From Butyrivibrio sp. (GTDB lineage: Bacteria > Bacillota > Clostridia > Lachnospirales > Lachnospiraceae): a stretch of 39,724 nt of DNA. Location: NCBI GenBank assembly GCA_023664865.1, contig JAMPEU010000025.1, forward strand, positions 1 through 39,724. Reading direction: 5' to 3'. Position numbers and translations under genes: made by a program. Position 1 is the first letter of the stretch, and every line of letters starts with the position of its first letter. Shown piece by piece: positions 32,215-38,681 of the stretch. The notes beneath the pieces were generated by a model, which worked only from the letters and a program-made list of their open reading frames with translations, searched no databases and was not told where the DNA came from.

Positions 32215-33009
32215 TTATTTGCTGCTGTCAATCGCCTTATGCAGTCCGGAGAACATCTCGTCCATTCGGCTACATTCTTTAAGACTGACGGTAGTGACAT
32301 GGAGCGACAGCGGTATTTCCCTGTCCTCATATGTGAAAGTATTGTTATTCATATCAAGGATTTTCGTCGCAATCTGTTCTGCATAGGCGGCATCGCTGCT
32401 CGCTGTCAGCATACAGAATTCATCGCCTCCGATACGGAATACTATGTCGTCTTCGCCGGAGCATGCCGTCATACGCCGTATCTGCTCTAAAATGGCTAAA
32501 TCCCCTGCCTTTCTTGATATTTCATTAATTGATATCATGTGTTTGATATCACTGGTAACAAAAAAGCAATCCTTTCTTTCCTTAAATAAATCATATAACT
32601 CACTGATATCCACAGATTTTTTCTGCATAATATAATTATCTCCTTTCCAACAAGGTGCATGTAACCTTGGAAACATCTCCGTGAATTTCGTGTGGCGAAA
32701 TTCGGAGGGTTTACAGTTCCAGACTTGTTCAAATGCGCGCGCAAATGATTCGTGTGTGCTATAACCACATTCAAGCGCAATGTCCAAAATGGACGTTTTG
32801 GGAGACTGCGACAATTTTCTTGCCGCCAGCATCATTCTTCTGCGGACAATGTACTCATGCACGGAAATATTATGCACACTGCGAAATAGTTTTTCGATAG
32901 TGGATTTTGAGCAGAAACAGCTTGAGGCAACGTCCTCAGTCCTGATTTCATCGCATAGGTGCAGTTCTATATATTCAAGCGCCGCCATTAAAAGCTCTAT
33001 CTTGTGCAT
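32215..33009 (-). CDS. AraC-type regulator fused to a shortened GGDEF-like domain
   Basis: The start at 33009 (MHKIELLMAALEYIE) was chosen because GAAGGTGG precedes it; the open frame reaches further upstream, but that part has no ribosome binding site and runs into repeat element D. The product is 264 residues. Residues 1-105 are an AraC/XylS double helix-turn-helix (SSCFCSKSTIEKLFR, then ILDIALECGYSTHESFARAF and the CKPSEFR end). Residues about 135-264 resemble a diguanylate-cyclase fold: SDIKHMISINEISRKAGD with a metal-type Asp and FRIGGDEFCML with an intact GGDEF signature. The first part of a standard GGDEF domain is missing, so it may bind a nucleotide without making cyclic di-GMP. Confidence 0.83.
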   Translation of the reverse strand: MHKIELLMAALEYIELHLCDEIRTEDVASSCFCSKSTIEKLFRSVHNISVHEYIVRRRMMLAARKLSQSPKTSILDIALECGYSTHESFARAFEQVWNCKPSEFRHTKFTEMFPRLHAPCWKGDNYIMQKKSVDISELYDLFKERKDCFFVTSDIKHMISINEISRKAGDLAILEQIRRMTACSGEDDIVFRIGGDEFCMLTASSDAAYAEQIATKILDMNNNTFTYEDREIPLSLHVTTVSLKECSRMDEMFSGLHKAIDSSK

Positions 33010-33039
33010 AATCCACCTTCTTTTCGATATCGTAAAAAG

Positions 33040-33045
33040 ATTATA
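33040..33045 (-). promoter_or_regulatory. -10 element for the AraC-type gene
   Basis: A perfect minus-strand TATAAT (33045-33040) about 30 bases before the start. The -35 region at the right distance (AAACCT) is poor, which would fit an activator-dependent promoter. Confidence 0.4.
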
Positions 33046-33099
33046 ACATAGCTGCGGGGGTGAGGTTTGATATTTTGGGTAAAGATTGGTTATAAGATA

Positions 33100-33248
33100 C
33101 AACATGTACTCATATGTTTCCACTTGAGGTACGCTCTCGCTCCGTGGAAAATCGCAGCGGTACTAAGTTCAAAAGCTAAAAGGCAGCTTTTGAACTAACT
33201 ACCGGCGTTTTCCAAGGACCTCAAGAGGAAACATATGAGTCCATGTTG
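33100..33248 (+). repeat. Palindromic element, copy D (149 bases)
   Basis: The outer stem from CAACATG to CATGTTG pairs over about 30 positions with one mismatch near the end and one inside. The core GTACGCTCTCGCTCCG and inner hairpin TTCAAAAGCT ... AGCTTTTGAA are clear. It is closest to copy B; both keep CCGGCGTTTTCCAAGGACCTC. It lies between divergent genes, in the same sense as csoR. Confidence 0.87.
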
Positions 33249-33299
33249 CTCAAAGACCATGAATAGTATCATGAAGTTTGGAAAATTATATAAAAGTTG

Positions 33300-33360
33300 T
33301 TGACATATACCCTATGGGGGTATATATTATTGTAGTAGCATGAATACCCATATAGGGTAT
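33300..33360 (+). promoter_or_regulatory. Copper-responsive promoter with two CsoR-type operators
   Basis: TTGACA (33300-33305), 17-base spacer, TATATT (33323-33328). Operator 1 (33307-33323) occupies the spacer and operator 2 (33344-33360) lies just downstream. Both read ATACCC-N5-GGGTAT, with centres 37 bases apart. The G-tract palindrome is like those bound by CsoR repressors, and the CsoR-type gene is the first one transcribed, so autorepression released by copper is expected. Confidence 0.85.
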
Positions 33361-33428
33361 ATAAATAGAAATAGGCGTAAGATAAATTTTCATGAGACTG
33401 AATAAGATAAGAAGGAACGGTTATTTAT

Positions 33429-33779
33429 ATGGGGCAGAATATAAATAAAGAAGAGCGGCAGCAGACAGAAATGTGCAGCAAATGTGCGTGTGAATGTTCA
33501 GATAAGACAAAAGAGCGTTCGCCTAAAGAGTATAAGGATTTGATGAACCGCCTGAAACGGATTGAGGGACAGGTGCGCGGGATACAGGGAATGATTGAAA
33601 AGGACGCATACTGTACCGATGTATTGGTACAGGTTGCGGCAGTCAGCGCGGCGCTTAACAGTTTCAGCAAGGCTCTGCTTTCCAATCATATCCATTCCTG
33701 CGTGGCGGAAAATATCCGCGCGGGGAACGATGAAGTTATAGACGAACTGGTAATACTATTGGAAAAATTGATGCGGTAA
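33429..33779 (+). CDS. csoR: CsoR-family copper-sensing repressor
   Basis: This 116-residue all-helical repressor has the DUF156/CsoR core (about 34-116) with RLKRIEGQVRGIQGMIE and the Cu(I)-binding triad Cys62, His87 and Cys91 (in AYCTDVLVQ and SNHIHSCV). Metal binding is expected to release it from the two ATACCC-N5-GGGTAT operators upstream. Odd feature: the N-terminal extension carries four closely spaced cysteines (16, 19, 21 and 23; CSKCACEC) that are not part of the standard site and might bind extra metal. It is followed after 25 bases by copA. The start is ATG 33429, with GGAACGG-like sequence upstream. Confidence 0.93.
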   Translation: MGQNINKEERQQTEMCSKCACECSDKTKERSPKEYKDLMNRLKRIEGQVRGIQGMIEKDAYCTDVLVQVAAVSAALNSFSKALLSNHIHSCVAENIRAGNDEVIDELVILLEKLMR

Positions 33780-33804
33780 GTAGAAAGGAGCATGATTAAT
33801 AGAT

Positions 33805-36465
33805 ATGGAGCAATATGAAGTTAGCGGAATGAGCTGCGCGGCGTGCAGCGCCAGGGTGGAAAAAGCAGTTTCGAAGGTTTCGGGAGTGAGCGCATGTTCG
33901 GTCAGCCTGCTGACTAATTCAATGGGCGTGGAAGGAACTGCGTCTGCAGGAGCGGTAATTGCTGCAGTCGAGGCAGCCGGATATGGAGCAGCAAAGAAAA
34001 ATAAATCATCAGAAAACGTCGCAAATGGCGCAAGCAATACAAATCCATCATATGAAAGTATGCTGGAAGATAAAGAAACCCCGCTTTTGAAAAAGAGAAT
34101 GTTAGTGTCCGTCTGCCTTCTTATACCATTAATGTATTTTTCCATGGGGCATATGATGTGGGGCTGGCCGGTTCCCGCTTTTTTCCAAAATAACCATATC
34201 GCAATGGGGCTGCTGCAGCTCCTTTTGACGATTGCCATCATGATTATTAATCAGAAATTTTTTATAAGCGGCTTTAAAAGCGTCATGCACGGCGCGCCGA
34301 ACATGGATACCCTTGTGGCGATGGGTGCGGGAGCCTCGTTCATATATAGCGTATATGCGCTTTTTGCCATGACCGACGCGCAGATTAAGGGAAATGCGGA
34401 AATGGTTATGTCATATATGCACGAGTTTTATTTTGAATCCGCGGCGACGATACTGACGCTGATTACCGTGGGAAAAATGTTAGAGGCGCGTTCAAAGGGG
34501 AAGACCACAGACGCTTTAAAAGGGCTGATGAAACTTGCGCCTAAGAAGGCGGTAGTGGTAAAAGACGGTCAGGAGAGGGAAGTGGATATCGCGCAGGTCA
34601 GGATAGGCGATATATTCGTGGTAAAGCCGGGAGAGAATATTCCCGTGGACGGCATTGTAGTGGAAGGAAACAGCGCGGTCAATGAGTCGGCGCTTACCGG
34701 TGAAAGCATTCCCGTGGATAAACAGGCAGGAGATAGTGTTTCCGCGGCGACGCTTAACCAGTCGGGATTCTTACGCTGCGAGGCGACAAGGGTAGGGGAA
34801 GACACGACGCTTTCGCAGATTATTCAGATGGTCAGCGACGCGGCGGCAACTAAAGCGCCGATTGCCAAAATCGCCGACAAGGTGTCGGGCGTATTCGTAC
34901 CGACGGTAATAGGAATTGCAGTAGTTACAAGCATTATCTGGCTGCTTGTTGGTGAAAGTTTCGGTTTTGCCCTTGCAAGAGGCATTTCAGTGCTTGTAAT
35001 AAGCTGTCCTTGCGCGCTTGGACTGGCGACTCCCGTAGCAATCATGGTAGGGAACGGCATGGGCGCTAAGCACGGAATCATGTTTAAAACGGCGCAGTCG
35101 CTGGAGCTTGCCGGAAAAATAGAAATTGCCGCGCTGGATAAAACTGGCACAATTACAAGCGGTGAGCCGAAAGTGACGGATATCGTGCCAAATTCAGGCT
35201 GTAGCGAGGAAGAGCTGTTGCGACTGGCGTTTGCCTTGGAGCAAAAGAGCGAACACCCGCTAGCCAAGGCAATATTGGAACAGGCAAAGCAAAAAGGCGT
35301 AAACGCCGATGCGGTGGAAGATTTCCATGCCATGCCGGGCAACGGGCTTATAGGCAGATGGCAAAATGAAGAAACGGCAGGCGGCAATCTTGATTTTATT
35401 AGGACCAAAGCGGAAGTGCCGAATAGTGCGATGGAACAGGCACAAAACTTTGCCAATATGGGAAAAACGCCGTTGTTTTTCAGCAAAGGCGGTCAATTTC
35501 AAGGCATTATCGCGGTAGCCGACATAATGAAGGAAGACAGCGCGAAGGCGGTAAAAGAGCTGCAAAATATGGGTATAAAGGTAGTTATGCTGACCGGGGA
35601 CAACGAGAGGACGGCAAAGGCAATCGGCGTTCAGGCAGGCGTGGATGAAGTGATTGCAGGAGTATTGCCGGACGGCAAAGAAAGCGTAATCAGAAACCTT
35701 CAGGAAAGAGGAAAGGTGGCAATGGTCGGAGACGGAATCAACGACGCGCCCGCGCTTATCAGAGCGGATATAGGCATCGCCATCGGCGCAGGGACGGATA
35801 TCGCGATTGACGCAGCAGACGTTGTACTGATGAAGAGCAGACTTAGCGATGTGCCTGCCGCAATCAGGCTTAGCCGGGCGACGCTTAGGAATATCCATGA
35901 AAATCTGTTTTGGGCATTTTTCTACAATATAATAGGGATTCCGCTTGCCGCCGGAATATGGTATCCTATATTCGGACTTAAGCTTAACCCAATGTTTGGC
36001 GCGGCGGCGATGAGCCTTTCAAGCTTCTGCGTAGTCAGCAACGCGCTACGCCTGAATCTTTTCAAGATGTACGATGCGAAGCATGATAGGAAAATTAAGA
36101 GCAAAACGTCGCAAAAGGCTGAAAAGCATGGAATAAGCATAAATAGCGAGAGTAAAAATGGAAATGGAGATACTGTAGGCGGAATAAATGAGAAGGAAGC
36201 AGCATTTCAAAATGAAATGAAGCAAAATAAAATAAATCAAAAGGAGAGTAAAGAAATGGAAAAGACAATTGAAATCAAAGGAATGATGTGCGGACACTGC
36301 GAGGCAAACGTAAAGAAAGCGTTAGAGGAACTTGTGGGAGTAACGCAGGCGGTAGTCAGCCATGAAAAAGGCACGGCGGTTGTAAGCCTGAATGCTGAGG
36401 TTGCAGATGATGTTTTGAAAAAGGCGGTTGAAGATAAGGATTATGAAGTAGTGTCAATCAGCTGA
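33805..36465 (+). CDS. copA: Copper-exporting P1B-type ATPase with C-terminal CopZ-like domain
   Basis: An 886-residue Cu(I) pump in the membrane. The N-terminal metal-binding domain has GMSCAAC (Cys11, Cys14). Eight membrane helices carry CPC at 401-403 in the sixth. Cytoplasmic motifs are TGE (298-300), phosphorylated Asp in DKTGT (445-449), SEHP (482-485) and GDGIND (642-647). Bacterial pumps normally end soon after the last helix (about 755). Here an Asn/Lys/Glu-rich linker of about 60 residues leads to a second heavy-metal domain (818-886) with MMCGHC (Cys829, Cys832). The domain begins at a Met with its own ribosome binding site. AAAGGAG lies 14 bases before the main ATG, a rather long spacing. 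Co-transcribed with csoR. Confidence 0.96.
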   Translation: MEQYEVSGMSCAACSARVEKAVSKVSGVSACSVSLLTNSMGVEGTASAGAVIAAVEAAGYGAAKKNKSSENVANGASNTNPSYESMLEDKETPLLKKRMLVSVCLLIPLMYFSMGHMMWGWPVPAFFQNNHIAMGLLQLLLTIAIMIINQKFFISGFKSVMHGAPNMDTLVAMGAGASFIYSVYALFAMTDAQIKGNAEMVMSYMHEFYFESAATILTLITVGKMLEARSKGKTTDALKGLMKLAPKKAVVVKDGQEREVDIAQVRIGDIFVVKPGENIPVDGIVVEGNSAVNESALTGESIPVDKQAGDSVSAATLNQSGFLRCEATRVGEDTTLSQIIQMVSDAAATKAPIAKIADKVSGVFVPTVIGIAVVTSIIWLLVGESFGFALARGISVLVISCPCALGLATPVAIMVGNGMGAKHGIMFKTAQSLELAGKIEIAALDKTGTITSGEPKVTDIVPNSGCSEEELLRLAFALEQKSEHPLAKAILEQAKQKGVNADAVEDFHAMPGNGLIGRWQNEETAGGNLDFIRTKAEVPNSAMEQAQNFANMGKTPLFFSKGGQFQGIIAVADIMKEDSAKAVKELQNMGIKVVMLTGDNERTAKAIGVQAGVDEVIAGVLPDGKESVIRNLQERGKVAMVGDGINDAPALIRADIGIAIGAGTDIAIDAADVVLMKSRLSDVPAAIRLSRATLRNIHENLFWAFFYNIIGIPLAAGIWYPIFGLKLNPMFGAAAMSLSSFCVVSNALRLNLFKMYDAKHDRKIKSKTSQKAEKHGISINSESKNGNGDTVGGINEKEAAFQNEMKQNKINQKESKEMEKTIEIKGMMCGHCEANVKKALEELVGVTQAVVSHEKGTAVVSLNAEVADDVLKKAVEDKDYEVVSIS
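36256..36465 (+). CDS. CopZ-like copper chaperone by internal start within copA (candidate)
   Basis: Within the copA frame, AAGGAG at 36241-36246 is followed 9 bases later by ATG at 36256. Translation from there gives a complete 69-residue copper chaperone-like protein, MEKTIEIKGMMCGHCEANVK and onward, with Cys12 and Cys15, which is the normal CopZ length. The flanking linker looks like former intergenic DNA translated in frame. It may therefore be made both as the pump's C-terminal domain and as a free chaperone. Expression as a separate product is inference. Confidence 0.55.
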   Translation: MEKTIEIKGMMCGHCEANVKKALEELVGVTQAVVSHEKGTAVVSLNAEVADDVLKKAVEDKDYEVVSIS

Positions 36466-36578
36466 TTAATGATGCCGACAAATAGGCATTTGCCGGGGAA
36501 AAATGAACAATGGATAAATGGTTAGAGACAAGGCAGCTGCAAGTGCATTTTGTATCTGCTGCAGGATTGGTATTCATG

Positions 36579-37934
36579 TCATATCCGGCGTTCTTTCTTT
36601 TCCCTATGTAAAAGGATGAGAAAAAACACGGAACACAAAACAATCTGCACGACCGTGGAAGATGGCGTGGCAAGCCCGATGCGGAATAAAGTTACATTTG
36701 CGGCTTTGCTCATAAAATAAGAAACCGGGATACGGATGCCGAATGCCCCGATAATGCCCTGCAGCATGACGAAGGTGGTTTTTCCGCATCCGTTAAAATA
36801 GCCAATATAACAGAATAGGAAGGATACAATCAGCGTATCGATAGCATAAGCTTTTAGATAGTCTGCCGCCGCCAGAATGACGCCTTCTTCTTTGGCAAAG
36901 ATTCCCGCCAGGCTGCTGCCGTGGAAGAACGCCAAATATGCCATGATGATTCCGGCTGCCAGGGATGCACACATGCCGCAGAGCATGGATTTTCTTGCCC
37001 GGCTGTTTTTGCCGGCTCCTACATTGTGTGCTACGAAAGCGGAAAGGGATTGGGAAAAAGCAGATGGTACCAGCATGATAAAAGCGCATATTTTTTCCGC
37101 GACGCCGACGCCTGCAGAGGCAGTGACTCCCAGCGTGTTTACGATAGAGGCGATTGCGAGGAAGGATATGTTCACAAGACCGTCCTGTAAGGCAACAGGA
37201 AGTCCGATTTTCACAATCTTTCCGATAAATGTTTTATGAAAGCATATATTTTTCTTCCCGAAAGGAAAGGGCAGACCCTGCCTTTTGACCATCAGGACGC
37301 ATAAAACTACGCTGAAGGCTTGGGCGAGGACGGTCGCAAGCGCCGCGCCTTCAGCCTTTAGGTCAAATACGCCCACGAACAGCAGATCACCGGCGATGTT
37401 GAAGACACATGCGGCAGCTACTGTGAGCATGGGAGTTTTAGAATCGCCTAGTCCACGAAAGATGCTCCCTAGCACATTATAGGCAACGATGAAGATTGTT
37501 CCTGTGGAGCAGATTTTTACATAGCCCATCGTTTTTGAAAAAGCTTCCGCAGGTGCATTCATGATGGACGTAAAGGGGCGTGTTATAAAGAGCATGGCGG
37601 CTGTAAGCCCGATTGCCAGCACAAAAAAGAAACAGATACTGCCTCCAATAATGTCGCCGGCATCCTCATCATGTTTTCTGCCTATGGCTTGACCTAAGAG
37701 AATAGTGGTTCCCATGGAAAGTCCTGCAATAATGGATGTGACCATCTGCATCATCTGGCTTCCCGTTGCGACTGCGGATACATCCGCCGGTGTACCAAAC
37801 TGCCCTACTACCAGCAAATCGACAGCTCCGTACAGGGACTGCAGGCACAGCGCCAGAAGGATCGGAAGCGCAAATCTGATCAGTGGCGTTACAATTTTCC
37901 CTTCTGTAAATTCATTCAGTTTATTCATTTTCAT
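36579..37934 (-). CDS. MATE family multidrug efflux transporter
   Basis: A 451-residue membrane protein with about 12 helices in two MatE halves. It starts FTEGKIVTPLIRFALPILLA and contains DLLVVGQFGTPADVSAVATG, typical of the N-terminal half; the second half begins near IGLPVALQDGLVNISFL. MATE proteins export cationic drugs or metabolites using Na+ or H+ gradients; the substrate here is unknown. ATG 37934 was chosen because AAAAGGAG lies 7 bases upstream. An upstream ATG in frame (37988) would add 18 residues, but it falls inside a terminator-like hairpin and has no ribosome binding site. A leader with attenuator precedes the gene. Confidence 0.93.
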   Translation of the reverse strand: MKMNKLNEFTEGKIVTPLIRFALPILLALCLQSLYGAVDLLVVGQFGTPADVSAVATGSQMMQMVTSIIAGLSMGTTILLGQAIGRKHDEDAGDIIGGSICFFFVLAIGLTAAMLFITRPFTSIMNAPAEAFSKTMGYVKICSTGTIFIVAYNVLGSIFRGLGDSKTPMLTVAAACVFNIAGDLLFVGVFDLKAEGAALATVLAQAFSVVLCVLMVKRQGLPFPFGKKNICFHKTFIGKIVKIGLPVALQDGLVNISFLAIASIVNTLGVTASAGVGVAEKICAFIMLVPSAFSQSLSAFVAHNVGAGKNSRARKSMLCGMCASLAAGIIMAYLAFFHGSSLAGIFAKEEGVILAAADYLKAYAIDTLIVSFLFCYIGYFNGCGKTTFVMLQGIIGAFGIRIPVSYFMSKAANVTLFRIGLATPSSTVVQIVLCSVFFLILLHREKKERRI

Positions 37935-37958
37935 TGACACTCCTTTTATCACAGCTCC

Positions 37959-38009
37959 AAAAATAAAAACCGGATAAGTTCCGAACATTTCAGTCCGTGC
38001 CTTATCCGG
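37959..38009 (-). terminator. Terminator hairpin in the MATE gene leader (probable attenuator)
   Basis: On the minus strand a perfect 9-base-pair stem, CCGGATAAG (38009-38001) with CTTATCCGG (37978-37970), encloses a smaller stem (CGGAC / GTTCG). It is followed by GTTTTTATTTTT (37969-37959). It lies between the MATE promoter and the coding start, so it should end most transcripts early unless something prevents folding. Confidence 0.72.
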
Positions 38010-38055
38010 CTTCTTATTTCCTTCTGAATAATCCGCCCTCCGAGCAAGTGACTAT

Positions 38056-38084
38056 ATCTTACAAGAATTTTAAAATGATGTCAA
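38056..38084 (-). promoter_or_regulatory. MATE gene promoter
   Basis: Consensus TTGACA (38084-38079), 17-base spacer, TAAGAT (38061-38056) on the minus strand. The leader is about 115 bases and carries a GGAGGG sequence near 38033-38043 ahead of the terminator hairpin, which could serve a short leader peptide with a non-ATG start. Confidence 0.65.
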
Positions 38085-38128
38085 GAGTGATTTTGAGGTG
38101 TGCCGTGTTTCCTTGCTAAAGAAATCCA

Positions 38129-38156
38129 TTGATTAAATGCCCAAATATGTTATCAT
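38129..38156 (+). promoter_or_regulatory. Promoter for the 134-residue anchored protein gene
   Basis: TTGATT (38129-38134), 16-base spacer, TATCAT (38151-38156), about 35 bases ahead of the ATG at 38191. Confidence 0.5.
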
Positions 38157-38190
38157 ACTATTAGCTGTTCGTAGAAAGGAGTCGTCTATT

Positions 38191-38595
38191 ATGAAAAAAA
38201 GAATATGCATTATTTTGCTGGTATCTATGCTGCTAATGGTCGTTCTTGTAATTGGCTTTAGCGCTTTTTTCGGCAGGAGACCGTACAAGGATTTGAATGC
38301 GGCTCAAATAGCGTCTGTTACGGTTCACTTAATACCACCGAACGAAACCGTACAAATTACGGAAATTGAAGAATTTACAGCTTATCTTAAAGATATAGTC
38401 ATTTATAATAAAGATAATTCTTACACAGATTATAGCGGACAAGCTATTATTTTTACATTGACTATGACAGATGGTACACAAACAAATGTCAGGGCATATA
38501 ATCCGTTTTTCGTGATTGACGGCGTTGGTTATAAGACAAAATATGAGCCTTGTGAAGCACTGAGTAATTACGCGAATAGGTTGCTTGAGCAATGA
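38191..38595 (+). CDS. Small membrane-anchored or exported protein, function unknown
   Basis: ATG 38191 was chosen because AAAGGAG lies upstream and the product then opens with a signal-like MKKRICIILLVSMLLMVVLV helix; the in-frame upstream ATG at 38137 lacks a ribosome binding site and falls on the promoter. The 134-residue product has one N-terminal hydrophobic helix (about 5-28, no lipobox Cys) and a small exported domain with beta-strand character (IASVTVHLIPPNETVQITEI, then IIFTLTMTDGTQTNVRAY). I recognise no family. It lies 86 bases ahead of the glycoside hydrolase gene and may share its transcript. Confidence 0.7.
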   Translation: MKKRICIILLVSMLLMVVLVIGFSAFFGRRPYKDLNAAQIASVTVHLIPPNETVQITEIEEFTAYLKDIVIYNKDNSYTDYSGQAIIFTLTMTDGTQTNVRAYNPFFVIDGVGYKTKYEPCEALSNYANRLLEQ

Positions 38596-38681
38596 GCAAG
38601 TAACTTTTCGATTTACAAAACAACGAATAGGAATATTTTCCCGAAAAGCATGAAAATAAACATTGAAAGGAACATAGAATA

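Larger units (their letters stand above)
33010..33428. other. 419-base divergent gap between the AraC-type and csoR genes
   Basis: Contents from left to right: -10 element of the AraC-type gene, palindromic element D (33100-33248), and the copper-responsive promoter with two operators (33300-33360). About 70 bases of leader follow before csoR. No further gene is seen. Confidence 0.6.

Noticed and set aside
33010-33123. N-terminal extension of the AraC-type protein by 38 residues
   Set aside because: No ribosome binding site, runs into repeat element D, contains the candidate -10 element, and homology starts at the ATG at 33009.
33792-33818. Eight-codon frame just before copA (ATG at 33792) as a leader peptide
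   Set aside because: The ribosome binding site is one base from its ATG, too close for efficient start; coupling to copA is possible but unsupported.
37935-37988. MATE protein start at 37988
   Set aside because: That ATG lies inside the leader terminator hairpin with no ribosome binding site; ATG 37934 has AAAAGGAG.
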